Shown here one piece after another: positions 23,565-36,531 of a stretch of 64,000 nucleotides of DNA. The notes under the pieces are model-generated. The model saw only the letters and a list, made by a program, of their open reading frames with translations. It searched no databases and had not been told where the DNA came from. Each line of letters opens with the position of its first letter. Within the stretch, counting starts at the first letter, position 1. The position numbers and the translations under genes were made by a program. Origin of the DNA: Priapulus caudatus (Eukaryota; Priapulida; Priapulimorpha; Priapulimorphida; Priapulidae). The stretch spans positions 141,419-205,418 of the forward strand of contig NW_014577153.1 in NCBI RefSeq assembly GCF_000485595.1, read 5' to 3'.

Positions 23565-24469
23565 GTCATTATCATTATCATCATGATTATTTCTCTTGTT
23601 GCATTTTCTTCTTCTGACGGATTTCAATTAGTATACCTTGGTTCTTATTTTCCGATTTTCGTGCTCCTTCCCCGTTTTGTATCCAGCGCCCCTTGTGTTA
23701 TTAGCAAGGTTGACAGTTGCTTATTATGTAGTACGGTGTTTTAGCTAAGAGGAGAGAGAGGGGGGAATTTGGCACATTAACCATGAAATTGTTCAGGGAC
23801 GGCCGGCGATGAGCCCAGAAGACATTAGCTGCATACTTAAGAGTAGACATAAATTAACGCGGACAGAAGGCATTTCAAAATGGTACAAACACAATAACTT
23901 CAACAAGAATGCAACTGAGGTTATCAATTACAGCCATCATTAAGGGGGTACCATCGGACGGTAGTCGCGACCGGTCGTTGTACCCACGACCTGCGACACA
24001 AACGAGTAAACAGGTCGGACGATGATGCGGACGGATAAAAGACAAGGGTTTTGGGGACAACGGGAGAGACGTCGGCTACATCTGACTGGTATGTGTACAC
24101 TGTTTTTATCCGTGTTTATAATAAAACTATAGTTGTCACCGTTTATACCACTGTTACGTTCTACTGTCTACGAACCACAAGTTCTACTCTACAATTACAT
24201 TCACTTACTTTTCCAAAAAATTTCACCATTTCGTGAGGCTACGACTGCACATAAAATCATCAAAATCTAAAGGTCACGATGCTGGCGATCCGTAGAATAG
24301 ACCGATTCACAGCGTCACAACATAGGGCAGAGCATCACTACGTCACTACAAACAAGGATAGATGCTGTAGTCACCTCAACCTGTAAAAATCATCCCAACC
24401 CACGTCCTGCCCAATGCCACCCTCTCGCAAACCCTCGTGTGCCTCTACCTCAGCAGCAAAGGACAGAAA
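22966..24469. other. Gene-free stretch with (ATT)n tracts
   Basis: Contains ATT microsatellites at 23370-23401 and 23519-23566. No gene recognised. Confidence 0.5.
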
Positions 24470-24650
24470 GATGCGATATGATATGACTACTAGGCACTTT
24501 AATTTAATTAATTTTTTTTTTTTTTAGGGTTAGGGTTAGGGTTTAGGTTAGGTTTAGGGTTTAGGTTAGGGTTAGGGTTAGGGTTTTTTCTTCTTTTTAA
24601 GTGCCTAGTAGTCATATCCTAAGTGCCTAGTAGTCATATCATATCGCATC
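24470..24650. mobile_element. 181-bp MITE-like element with a TTAGGG core
   Basis: Perfect 30-bp inverted ends: GATGCGATATGATATGACTA continuing to CTAGGCACTT at 24470-24499, and the reverse at 24621-24650. An extra copy of CCTAGTAGTCATATC lies at 24604-24618. Between them is T-rich DNA and, at 24530-24587, TTAGGG repeats with TTTAGG variants. Confidence 0.7.
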
Positions 24651-27600
24651 TAACTGCCGGGTGCACCTCAGCACTCTGCTTCCTCCCGCACGAGCGCGAT
24701 GTGTAGCACGTGGTTGCCGTGTTCTAGCTTGTCTACCCCACCCGTGTATGCGTGTAATTAGTACGTCTGAATGTAAATAAATGTAGGTATAAGTAGCGTT
24801 GGCGTGTTACTATAACTAGTTTGATTGCTTCTGTGCACGCGTGCAACTCATCAATGCAATTTACTCAATACAAAATCCAACAATCTGTTTTGTTTGTTTA
24901 CGATTAAACTATTCCATCACATACGACAGTATTCACTGCAATACCATCAAGTTTCACATATATGCGGCCATGCGGCGCATATATTGCGGCCGTGCTTTCA
25001 TATAATCCTACTGATTGGCGTATTGACATAGTATCCTTTGCGCAGTAAAAACAATGGAGCATATTATGTACACGATAGAAAACCATTACGCTCTCCGACA
25101 AAATCACAATACCAGTCAACAGGCGTTAGACAGTGGATATGGAAGCAAATAAAGCAGCGAATGCCATACTTAATTGTCACTTTTTCACTTTTTCTCAACC
25201 TGCTGCTGCAGCTGCACGGATCAACTCTTCATTAATCTCTATTATATTATCTAATTTCATATAATAGAGATTACACATTTATATTATATATGATAGACGT
25301 CATTACAGGGATCTACCGTTTACTACGGAAAATAGACACTATGTTAATAATATTATGGCAACCTGGCAAAAACGGTTCCTAGTGTTTTCGGACTCGTTGA
25401 GGAGCCTTACCCTAATGCCAATAACATCTAATTCATGAGAAAATTATATTGCACCTAGCAAAAGCACTAGCGGAAATCTCTCATCTGTCCGTGATGGCGT
25501 AGACACTAGCAACTATCGAGTGGCATGGGTGGTGACGATACCCTCCCGCTAGTTAGTGCCGCACACGTGATAACAGTTTCCAATGATATGTCTCTAAAAC
25601 GACCAGCTGCCGTTAATTTTGCTTAATCTAAGGATTCCAATACGAGACTTGACTCAGACGCACTACGCAGTTGGAGCATAAACAATTACAATGATGAAGC
25701 CATAAAATAGGCATACACGTCACCCACACACTAACGCCAACCGCCTGCATCATTAGGTCGGCTAATCACCATCTAGTTTAACAAAAATATAGCCTTCAAA
25801 AATATTACCAAGTGGTAGCATTATGAGTAATACATATAAAGTTTTGAGTTAATGGCAGATCTGGAATTCAGTGTGAGTGACCATTGCGTTCTTACTTAGA
25901 GCATCATGGATTATATAGTATACAGTCACAACAGAAGTGGCCCCACACCATTAACAAAATCACGTGTTACTATCTTCCTCAAAACGTATTATGAAAATAT
26001 TTCACATTAAAAAGCACGAATAAGACCTTTCCTAGACGTTCCTAGAGTAGCAGACTACATAAGGTGATCTACGAGGTTTTTTCTGACCTACACGTCATGA
26101 ACATTGCATCCTCGTCGTGGCTACGCAAATGATAAATGACTAGCAAGCATCCCAGATGCAATCCAACGCAGTATAAATATTATGATTATTACAGGACAAA
26201 TTTCTCTGTTCGCGGTGATCGCTATGTTCTGTTTGGCCTACTTGTTAGCGAGGTTGACTGTGTGCTTTACAGCAGACATATCAGGAAGAGTAGCGGTTCC
26301 AGTTGGAAATGGGTCTGGCTAATATGGTACGTGCACCATTTTCCAGTGACTGCCGCTGACGTTGAAGATGGCTACTGATTCATTTGTAGTACTGTAGTGC
26401 GATGCAGTACAAGTATTTTCCTTGGGCTTGGTGTAACCAAAATGAAAGTCTGGACGAAAACTAATTGGGGGGGGGGGGGTTCTAAAAATAATATTTACCA
26501 AAACCACCACACTGTTATATTTGAAAATGGATAGCAGATAGATGGAAAAGGAATGGATAGATTGGCAAATAGGAATTAGAATGCCACAGTTAGACATTTC
26601 CAAGCCGAGGTCATGCAGTTCAACTGGCCTTCACACCAAGACTGGTATAGTGACACCGAATTATCATATAAGATAAAAATTGCAAGTGATAATAATCACA
26701 TCAATAATTGCCACCTATATATTTCACGTTTTCCGATAACATATCGTCAATGCCATTTAACAAGATTCACTTACTCAACTGATTACAATCTCTTGTTATT
26801 AGACAATGAAACACAAGTTTTAGGCAGTTAATGTGGCGCCTGCCACACGATGATAACCCGCCTGCTAATTGCAACTGACTATACGAACTGAAGGTAATAA
26901 GGAGCAGAGACTTATCTGCAGTTTAAAACTCTTTCTACTTTATAAATCAACGCCTTTGCAATGTTCCATCTGCTCTTCTGCCATCATGCATCACTAGGGG
27001 AAGCTACTGTCAACTGAACCTATTGGAGTGGTGATGGGCGACTTGTCTGAAGAAAAAGAAAAAAATAGCAGCTTCTAAGTGAGACGCTACAGACAACAGC
27101 TGTCAAAACAGTGCGAAAACAATTCGAAATACAAAGCGAGGTGCAAGTAGGGAAGAAAGTGGCTATCCATCAATAGAACGACTATATTTGCCATTGCCTG
27201 TCAATGGATGTTTTAGGCCATGCGACAAACAATGCTACAATTTAGATAGAAGTATATAATGTTCAGCATATTATATAATAAATTAATCAATATATTTTTG
27301 CATTGATAATTTTGAAACAAATTCTCACTAATTTTGTTGTAGTAGTCGTTCAATTGTTGGATGCAATGTTGTGAGGAAACAATATAGATAGCAGAAATAA
27401 GCTTACTACACTAAATTAGTCAATTATTTAATTAGTAAACATAGTAATTAGCCGAGCGACAGACTGAATGTGGAATTTTACCGTAAATATGAGCCATTCC
27501 ATAAAACATTTGTTGCCAGTAAGTGTGCACGCCGGATAAGAAACAGTAAGAAAATATCTAGTTTTTGTATATTCACAATAAGGCGAGCATGCATGAGCTT

Positions 27601-29210
27601 CCAAATGAGAGTGGCTGTATTCTTAGTGCACGAGCAGCCAAACAAATCTGGTCATTGCTTCCACTGCTATCAGAACCCAACTTGACCATGCCATGATGTA
27701 CCACCATACCCAGTTGAGCTCCCTACGCAGCAACTCCCAGAAAAGCTTACGCAGCAGTAAACCAACATGTGTAGTGATGAAACAGCTGAGGATAACTATA
27801 TCAAGAAGTAGTGTCACGTGATAGTGTCCAAAGCTGCCCGTGGTAGAGAGGGTGTATATATATTTTCAGTGACGTGGCCGTAGCACGTAGGGGTAACGAT
27901 GGTGCAGCTCTATTTCTCATCACCAGAGGTAGCAACAGTGTACACGTAACTGCACCCCTTCTAAATGTCATAACAATATGACTGCATTCTTGCTGCTCAC
28001 ATTGTAACTAATTGCATTCCTTATCAAGAGAAGTCATAATTATATACATATTTTCCATGCCCCAAACGTTAAATGTAATTTCTTCTTCCTTCTTCTTAAT
28101 AATATTGTTCATCCCTCCGGATCGAGGTAACATAAATGCACACGTGTTTCTTTCGTTCCTGTCGTAGTGATTGGCATTCCCCTGCCGTATGAAGGATGAA
28201 TTACGAAAATTCATGAAACGCATGTAAAACTGGAATACGAAACATTTCGTGCAGAACGAGTAAGTTTTTGTAAAAATTATGTACTGACTCTGTTCTGAAA
28301 TTATGTCGCTGTCAATACACGTTAGAAAGTCTAACGGTATAGTCTATAGACATGCATTGCCAGCTGCCGACCCTTTGGAATTGCTAGCTTTCATATCGCC
28401 AGTACGCAACTCACCACGCTGATTGAGGGTACCATTGTATATACGGCACACACAATACAAGTACATTGTAGACGGGGCATCTGCGCTCCCCCTTACTACT
28501 TTCTGGTGTTTCAACCAACAGTTCTGCCGAGTTAAATTCGAGTCTTTTGCATATCTATTCATAGTTAACTCGGGGATTTTAAAATGGCATGTCGTTTATG
28601 GACGGATGGGGGGGGGGAGCCTGAAACAGGGTTGTACATACCGATTAGAGTCAATTAAGTGTGTCAAAAGCGGCACCAATACACAGGTAAACTTTAGAAT
28701 TAGTGAAGAGATGTATACATAAAGCTGTGTGAAAGCACAGCACGGATGTGTTGGGATTGTCACAATCAACACAGCTGGAAATTAAAGCATGTTGATTAGC
28801 CTAACGCATGTCACAGGATTTTTTTAGATGTCACAAATTAGCTTGAACTTTGCAGCCATGTTGCACCCAAAGTACATTAAAGGACTGGGAAGAACCTTGC
28901 TATTATAGTGTACTTCAGCGAGAATTCAACGGGCAAATTCAGCATAGTCAACGACCTTCAAATTAGTGAGAACAATATCTGTTAGCATGAATACAAATGT
29001 GCTGGCAGATTATCAGTGCTGGGGGAATTTTGGCATAAACCATTGGACATTATAGAAGAAAACAAAATGCCACAGCACATCATTGCATTCTACAATCAAT
29101 CATTGCATCAGCATCAAAAGCAGCAGCGCAGAGGATCAACATCAACACCAGCTGGAGGACATCGAACAAGTTTAATCTTAGTAACATCGTCGAGGGATTC
29201 AAGACCATTT
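24651..29210. other. 4.5-kb stretch with no recognised gene
   Basis: Moderately AT-rich with only short frames on either strand. A small palindrome is present at 25233-25273 (TAATCTCTATTATAT and its reverse) and G runs at 26466-26479 and 28608-28617. Nothing else supportable. Confidence 0.5.
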
Positions 29211-29411
29211 AGCCCGGCAGATATGTGCAATATTTGAGGAAATTGTGATTTTTATGATACAAGCATGAGCTTTGGCACACTGTTAGAGCATGCCCTAAGG
29301 AAGATTTTTGGCTATAGGGCCATCGCATATTTGTCCCATGGCAACAATGGCGGCCATTTTCCAAGATGGCCACCATTCAAATCCATTATCCTTCATTTTC
29401 AGTTAATATTC

Positions 29412-29855
29412 AACATAGAAACATAATCTTGGTGTCTAAACCAACATTATCGGGGTCAAGGAACACATTGCAATCATAATCATTATCGATCGGAGGCCGC
29501 CATCTTGAATTTCAAAATGGCCGCTATTCAAATTCATTATCATTTAATATTTCAGCTAATATTCAACATAGAAACATGATCTTGGTGTCTAAACCAACAT
29601 TATCGGGGTCAAGGAACACATTGCAATCAAAATCATTATCGGTCCGAGGCCGCCATCTTGGATTTCAAAATGGCCGCTATTCAAATCCATTATCATTTAA
29701 TATTTCAGCAAATATTCAACATAGAAACATGATGTTTGTGTCTAAACCAACATTATCGGGGTCAAGGAACACGTTGCAATCAAAATCATTATCGGTCAGA
29801 GGCCGCCATCTTGAATTTCAAAATGGCCGCTATTCAAATCCATTATCCATTACCG
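29412..29855. repeat. 153-bp minisatellite in the left transposon end
   Basis: Units begin AACATAGAAACAT at 29412, 29565 and 29718. Each holds ACCAACATTATCGGGGTCAA, a GGCCGCCATCTT block and AAAATGGCCGCTATTCAAAT. CCGCCAT and ATGGCGG blocks make each unit partly self-complementary. Confidence 0.9.
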
Positions 29856-30139
29856 ATAACTTCCTATAAATTAATGTCGTTCAAACGTTCCTCTGCAACA
29901 CACAAATACACCGCACGCACGCAGCTGTGCAAAAACAACTAGCATATAGAGACAATATAGAACTATAGAACAATAGGAATATAGAATATAGAATATAATT
30001 TAAAAACAACTCTATATTATAGTTGTTTGAGCACAGCGGTGGTGGCAGCTGACATACATTCCTGGTGTTTTCTGCTTATGGTACGTGGTGCTAGAGCTAA
30101 TACATACTGTTCTCAAGTAGCATAGTGAATTGAGGGACA

Positions 30140-33100
30140 ATGGCGAAACTATTCAAGGTGGTGGACCATAATGAGCCTGGAACATCAGGCACAAAGTGCC
30201 TGACCACAGACTGGAACAAATGTGTTCTGTGTCAGGAAGGCAGAGATGAGATGGCTGAAATTCCATTTTTTTCTAATTCAGCAGCGTGCCACAGGTTGGC
30301 GCAGGATAAACAAGAAATAGCGAGGCATCTTGTAGCCTTCGACAAGATTCAGTTGCTTGCCAACAAACTAAAACTGGTCGCAACTGGATGAGGGGTCAGG
30401 GCATCGAGGCAGCATTCTGCGGATCACATAAAGCCGAATGCACACTCCTTGCAGATGCAGTATAAATAAAACTAACGAACTTCCAGAGGGCTGAAAAGAG
30501 GAAAATGTGCCCACGAAGATGAATCAGACCACCAGCAAGTTCACTACCGCCAGAGCAATGCGAACATGAACATTTTTCATCCAGATATATGCTTCTTCTG
30601 TGGCAAACCTGCAACTTGACATTCGTGTGAGGCCATGTGTGGCCCAAAATTAAGATGGACAAACCACTCACTAGCAACTCAGGTTGCTGGAACTTATTTT
30701 TGGACGAGGAGCCTAGTAACACGCCTAAATGAGGCCCTCTCTATAATAAAACAAGGAAACGAAATAAAAAAGAATTGTAACGATGTTAACCATGGCAGAA
30801 TTGGCATTCGGCTGGACTTTCACCTATATAGGAGAAGTCGCATGACAATCTGTGCACAGTATTCAAAGCTAACAGCCTGGTGATCTGTATAGTAGGCTGG
30901 ATCAACTGGGCACGTTGCCATTGAGGGCGTGTACATTCACAACTCAAAACAGGATACTGAGTTACGTCCAAGACATGGAGCTCCAGCAAGTCGTGGATGT
31001 GATTCTCGTAGCAATGAGATATTGTGCTGCATTGGGAAAGCATGGTGGCGCGATGCTGACAATGCAGTTCTTCTGGGCAGTGCTCTAAAAGTTAGGAAGA
31101 CTTCAAGATGAAGCAAGACTTCGTGCTCATTTGAGTCCATTGCAGGAGAGTCAAGTGCCGATTCACTCTTGCATGTTTATGGTTGATGCCCAAACTACAA
31201 CCCAGTCTCATCGTGTTTACGCTCAACCACCTCCCTCTCTCACCAGCTACTAAAGTACAACATTTGGTAGCCAGAGAGATCGCCACCCACAAATAGACCC
31301 ACGAATTGGCAGCAGACCGGGAGACACATTGCCCATATAGGCAATATCCACACGAAGACCGCAAACGCGCCCTTGTGGAACCCTCTTTGACCTGGGTCTG
31401 TGCATTCGTATGATCGGTGCTGGACATCTCACAAAAGTGACAACAAGATCGTCACATTATGAATGGAAAAAGCTGTCTGCCTCCACTCCAAGGTCTGTTT
31501 ACGAACTGCCGCAATGGACAATTTGACCAAATCCAGTTCTACTATGCATACGACTCGTTCCATGGAATGGATCTCCCTCTTCAACACCCCCGAAGAGCTT
31601 GTCAACTTGTGTTCAGCGGAAATGTTGCTACCAATCAGACCACACTCAGAGAAGTCCAAAGAAAGCCAGCTCAACTGCCAGACACGTACCCAATGTCCCC
31701 TGTTCTATGGCTCAGAAGGATCCTCCTGTACCAAAGGTGAGGACCAAGCATACCTGTCTCTGATTCCCTGAGCCATGCAGAAAGAGTAGGTTATGTTCGA
31801 CTTTACCAGCGATTAGCAATGCTGTGCATACCACAGATGATTACTATCACCTAATGAACTACTACTACCCCTCTAAGAATTAATGCGGAATCACTCTGCA
31901 CTTGTTGATTCCACAGCGTGGCTCGAGCAGATGAAGAAGTGCTGGCACACTGTCACCACCGTTCAAGAGGAGAAACGTCGGGGCTGCCACCACCGCCTTC
32001 AACACCAAATCAGACAGAGAGCAGTGTCGCGTCGACTCTTAACTTCCCTCTTCTACGACCAGGCCAATCTGCGCCAATGATTGCCATGCATTGATGTTGT
32101 GAAGCAGGCAATGGAGATTCGTAATCCTGCCAGGTACCATCATCACTGTGGATTCAACCTGGTACCACGTGGCAAAACACATGCAGGGAGTTGGCCAGCG
32201 ACCAAGGACACAAAGATAACTTTTATGTGATGTTTGGTGGGCTACATCGAGATGGCAGCACTCAAGATACTTGGTGACCTCCTGGAGGGAAGCGGGTGGA
32301 GAAGCGGGAGCTCTTGTGCAAGCTGGAAGTTGCTACTCCTGGGACAGCAAGATTCCTTCTGAAGCCTCCATGTGACACGACACACGGACGCGCTCATCAA
32401 GCTCACAGTACGCCTCATATCTCCTCTACAGAAGGCCTACAACTGAGTCGCAATTGACATGGACGACGGGAAAGAGGTCTGATGTCCTGAAGACTGTGCA
32501 CTAAAGAGTTGTGTTCCATGATCCCAGTCCACTTCTGGGTCCATCACCCTGCTGCTGAGATGAGGTGAGTCATTCTATGTGCGATCAATAAGGAGCCGCG
32601 ACCAAGATGTGTTGGTTCCTTCGCCTATGGGACACAGCCTGACTATGCCAGATCGGCATCAGTCACTTGCGTGACAGAATTAACTGAGAGATCCACCTGA
32701 TGTCCCGCTAGGTGCTGAAAGGCAACTTGCTGTAAAAGACGACCNNNNNNNNNNNNNNNNNNNNNNNNNAAAGAGAGAATACTCGCTGATGTCCACCCGC
32801 TAGTTTCTGAAAGGAAACTTTGCTGTGAAAAAGACGACACGTAGCTTCTCTGCTATTGCTATTGACCAGGCCCACGACCAGAACAATGCCTCTGTGAAAG
32901 GTGACGGTGGTGCTGTGGGCCTGACAGAGAACCCTGCAGCTCTGAGACGCTGGATGGTGTGTGGTCCCGAGATGGAAACTGGCCGGAGTTTCTGTGCATC
33001 GACGACAACAAGGCTGAGCTGTTCTCTTTCCTGGCAACTAGTGTGATAGCCCTTGACACTGACAAACAAAATAATCACACAATCATGCTGACTTCTTCTG

Positions 33101-33960
33101 TACGCAGCTCCCGAGATATATCAGGTCTTGCATCATGCCACACATGTAAGAGGCCTGATACCCGTATCCTACTGCACCTAGCAGATGCTGCGAGGAAGGG
33201 TATACCAAGGTGTCAATACGCACGAGTTGACAGGATGTGCTAGTACTGGAATGACAGCAGCCCACGCCTCAACATCACTGAGCGTGTGGGTTGGCCTTTG
33301 AGCTGGAGAAGAGTTTTCGGACATTTAGCAGCTCATGAGATAGCGAGGCACTAGGTCCGGATCGATGCATAGGCCTTACCAATGTTCCATGCCTTTACTG
33401 GATTGTGAGCACAGATCAGCTTTGGTGGCAGGGGAAGAGAAGACGGCGTGGGATACATGGAAGACCTTTGATGACGTCACTAGAGCCTTCTGGTGTCTTG
33501 CTGCCACCCTCACTAGACGCTCGTATCAAGACACGTCTACCTGGATGGTGGCCTCTGGAACGATTCGTGGTTTGCTCTATGACCGCACTTAGACAGCCAG
33601 GAATTAGTCCATCAGGCTACGCAATGCAGCTGTTCACGAGAACCAGACAAGGTAGAACATTGATGGACTCCCCCACCAAGCAAGCAGGCACTGATTAACA
33701 CACAAAGAGGGCTGCTACCAAGCCTGGTGGCACTGCTGGGGAACAGATGATGGTTGCAGCCGCCAGAACATCCCATCTCCAAGGTGACGGGGTGGAAAGA
33801 GAAGGACACAGGTAGATGGGCAAAGTTCACTGACCACCGATAACGCATAGAAAGCGACCGACACGGCCTGTCGCGACGTCCTCCACTGTAAGATGCCATA
33901 AAAGGGGTGGCAAGAGGAAGGTGCGTCAAATGTGTCAAGGCAGCACTTCAGTGCACTGCC
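30140..33960 (+). pseudogene. Decayed large ORF of an orphan invertebrate protein family
   Basis: Frame shifts are needed throughout, but family landmarks appear in the expected order: an N-terminal Cys motif (WNKCVLCQEG, 30210s), LDEGSGIEA and QRAEKRK (30385-30500), CFFCGKPA (30592-30615), IEMAALKILGDLLEGSGW (32249-32302), AIAIDQAHDQNNASVKGDGG (32853-32912), TENPAALRRWMVCGPEM (32923-32973), FLCIDDNKAELFSFL (32990-33034), DISGLASC and DTRILLHLADAA (33115-33190), KKTAWDTWKTF-like (33440-33470) and a GRCxKC-type Cys tail (about 33910-33940). I recognise this architecture from unnamed predicted proteins in corals, sponges, lancelets and arthropods. The mid-region DTRxxLH resembles a nuclease or PIN-like core, which is inference only. 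Reliable as a family call, not as a function. Confidence 0.65.
32745..32769. other. Assembly gap (25 N) inside the transposon ORF
   Basis: Sequence on both sides repeats the same coding segment (CCCGCTAGGTGCTGAAAGG before, CCCGCTAGTTTCTGAAAGG after), so the gap is flanked by overlapping copies and may have no real length. Confidence 0.95.
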
Positions 33961-34529
33961 CTTTGGCCTCTTGGTGACTGTGTTCTCAGACTAACATTGG
34001 CAATTCATTGAAAACCAGTATACGCTATGGAAGGGCTCTTGACTTGGTTAATAATAGGAGGATTGTCATGGATTTGTGCGCTCACCGGCTCCTGCGGACT
34101 TCTACAACAAACAACAATTGGGACATGCAGATATTGATTTGGCAAGATACAGGCATAATCTCGTGAACTATGTGCTGCATCATAAAATAAACTAACTACA
34201 AGTATTTTAAAGGAAACACTGGAAGTACTGCATTATAAACTCTCACATGTTACAGGTTCGAGAAACATGTATATAACTCCGGCCAAATATTAAATATGTT
34301 GATGGTTTGCTATTATTTATGTCCTTGAATCCGTAGATAATAGTCTATGTAGTTAGGTAGTTGCCTAGCGGTGTTGTAAATAGTACCTACTGCATTTCCC
34401 CATACACTCACGCATTTTTCATTTACAGCTTTGTTTAATTAAATTTTGTGAACCAAGTATGAATACCTTTAAGAATGTAATTTTCAGGTGTAAATAAAGT
34501 GATTTGAATTGAATTGAAGTAACATTTGA

Positions 34530-34996
34530 AATTGGATAATGGATATTTGAATGGCGGCCATTGTTGAAATTCTAGATGCGCGCTCTGACCATAATGATTT
34601 TGATTGCAATGTGTTCCTTGACCTCCGATATAGTTGGTTTAGACACAATTAAACATCATGTTTCTATGTTGAATATTTCTGAAATATTAAATGATAATGG
34701 ATTTTGAAATGCGGCCATTTTGAAATCCAAGATGGCGGCCGTGCGACTCGATAATGATTTTGATTGGCAATGTGTTCGCTTAACGCCGATAAGTTGGTTT
34801 AGGACACCAAGATCATGTTTCTATGTAATAATTTAGCTGAAAAATATTAAATGATAATGATTTGAATAGCGGCCATTTTGAAATTCAAGATTAGCGCCTC
34901 CGACCGATGAATGATTGTGATTGCAATTGTGTTCCTTGACCCCGATAATGTTGGTTTAGACACCAAGATCATGTTTCTATGATTGAATATTAGGCA
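34530..34996. repeat. Degraded inverted copy of the 153-bp minisatellite
   Basis: Same unit in reverse orientation (TTTGAATAGCGGCCATTTTG, TTGGTTTAGACACCAAGATC), with many small indels relative to the left array. Confidence 0.8.
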
Positions 34997-35844
34997 GGAG
35001 TGTATAATAGGGGAGAGTGTGACATCAAAAATAAACAAGGCAAATTCGTCATTTACTAAACGCTTATAATACTACATTGTACTCACAGCCGTAAAGCTGC
35101 ATCGCAAACCTTGAGCTCAAATCGGACACAGTACATTGTTCGGCGCCATCATCTTACGAGAAATCAGTTCCATCGTAGACACCCGCAATCCAGAGATACA
35201 GCCTAAAACGTCTCGTCAAGCGATTTCCATGTCTTATCGCGACATCAAATGTCCAAGCCTATTGCCACGCCCTATAATTCAAATCAAAAGGCAGGCTACT
35301 AACCACACTGTCGCACGGCTTGCGCTCACGCGAGGCGAGATGCGGGTGTTAGGTCATCAACGGCAACACTCGGAGATACTTTGACCCGGTAACGACTACA
35401 ATGTATGCCTTATGTCATACGCGGCCAATGCCGGCAATATACAGCTTGCATGCCCTAGCCACGACTAGTAGCACACGCCAACATGCCGCTATCAGCAGAA
35501 TGATCGATTCATCTCCCTGCGAGCCACAGGCGCCTCGGCCCGTGAGCAGCAGCGCGTGGGGTGTGGTTAGTAGCTGGCCTTTTGTTTGAATCATAGCATA
35601 GGCGCGCTCTACGGTTGATTAATGGCCAAAGATTGGAGAATCGTGTCGTAGGTTTTAGGTTGTATCTTCGAATTGCGGGTGTCTACGAGGAAACGATTTG
35701 GTACGATGATGGGCGAATGTACTGTGTCCGATTTGAGCTCAAGTTGGATGAGTTACGCGTAGTAAATCGTAGGTATTATAAGGCTAGTAAATGACGAATT
35801 TCCCTTGTTTATTGTTGTCACACTCCTCCCTATTATACACTCCT
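34997..35844. mobile_element. 848-bp long-TIR element nested in the transposon's right end
   Basis: AGGAGTGTATAATAGGG at 34997 and its reverse ending at 35844. Inverted similarity runs at least 250 bp inward (AAATTCGTCATTTACTA, TTTGAGCTCAA, ACACCCGCAAT blocks). The host sequence resumes after it (GATATTAGCTG; ATATTAG also precedes it), suggesting a short target duplication. No recognisable protein. Confidence 0.65.
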
Positions 35845-36531
35845 GATATTAGCTGAAAATGAAGGATAATGGATTTGGATGGTGGCCATCTTGGAAAATA
35901 GCCGCCATTGTTGCCATGGGACAAATATGCGATGGCCCTATAGCCAAAAATTTTCCTTAGGGCATGCTCTAACAGTGTGCCAAAACTCATGCTTGTATCA
36001 TAAAAATCGCAATTCATTCACAAATCTGCCGGGCTAATTGTATTGTATTGTATTTTATGTATTGTATTTATTTCATTGTAGTATTGGTATTTTATTGAGT
36101 TGTTGTGTTGTTGTTGTTTTTTCTCTCTTTTCAGGGTTTCAGGAAATTTGTCTTGTTTGAGCAGATGGTTTTACTTGGAAATTCGTGTCAAGTATTGAAA
36201 TTATATAAGAGTGGTCAGTGAGATTTGTCGGTGGGCAGTGTAACCCATAAGTTTTGTACTAATTGTGGTCAGTGCGAAGTCTTGTAAACATTGTTTTTTA
36301 TTATTATGTGGGGAGGGGGGATTGTGTTCAGTGAAAGGGATATTGTATTAGTATGGTCAACGGTGCGTGGAATTTTGTTTAATTCGCCAGGAAGAGGTAG
36401 CAAGTGTGTGTGTGTGCGTGTGTGCGTGCGTGCGTGCGTGTGGGGTGTGTTAGATATGGTGTGGTATGAAGGTAGTTAAAGAGGAAATTTAGATCAGCGG
36501 GACGCTGAATCGATGATAGGGTCATCGTCTT

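Larger units (their letters stand above)
29211..36035 (+). mobile_element. 6.8-kb DNA transposon with minisatellite-bearing inverted ends
   Basis: Outer ends AGCCCGGCAGAT at 29211 and its reverse ending at 36035, with TA on both flanks. Inverted similarity continues (TTTTTATGATACAAGCATGA, GGCACACTGTTAGAGCATGC) into a 153-bp minisatellite, about 3 units on the left (29412-29850) and a degraded array on the right (34530-35000). The interior holds a decayed large ORF (30140-33960). The right array is split by another insertion (34997-35844). No known superfamily was assigned from the sequence. Confidence 0.7.

Noticed and set aside
24530-24587. TTAGGG array as a chromosome end
   Set aside because: Only about ten degenerate units, enclosed by 30-bp inverted repeats and followed by 39 kb of ordinary sequence.
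29412-29855. Regularly spaced repeats as a CRISPR array
   Set aside because: The 153-bp units are contiguous with no unique spacers, and the window is animal nuclear DNA.
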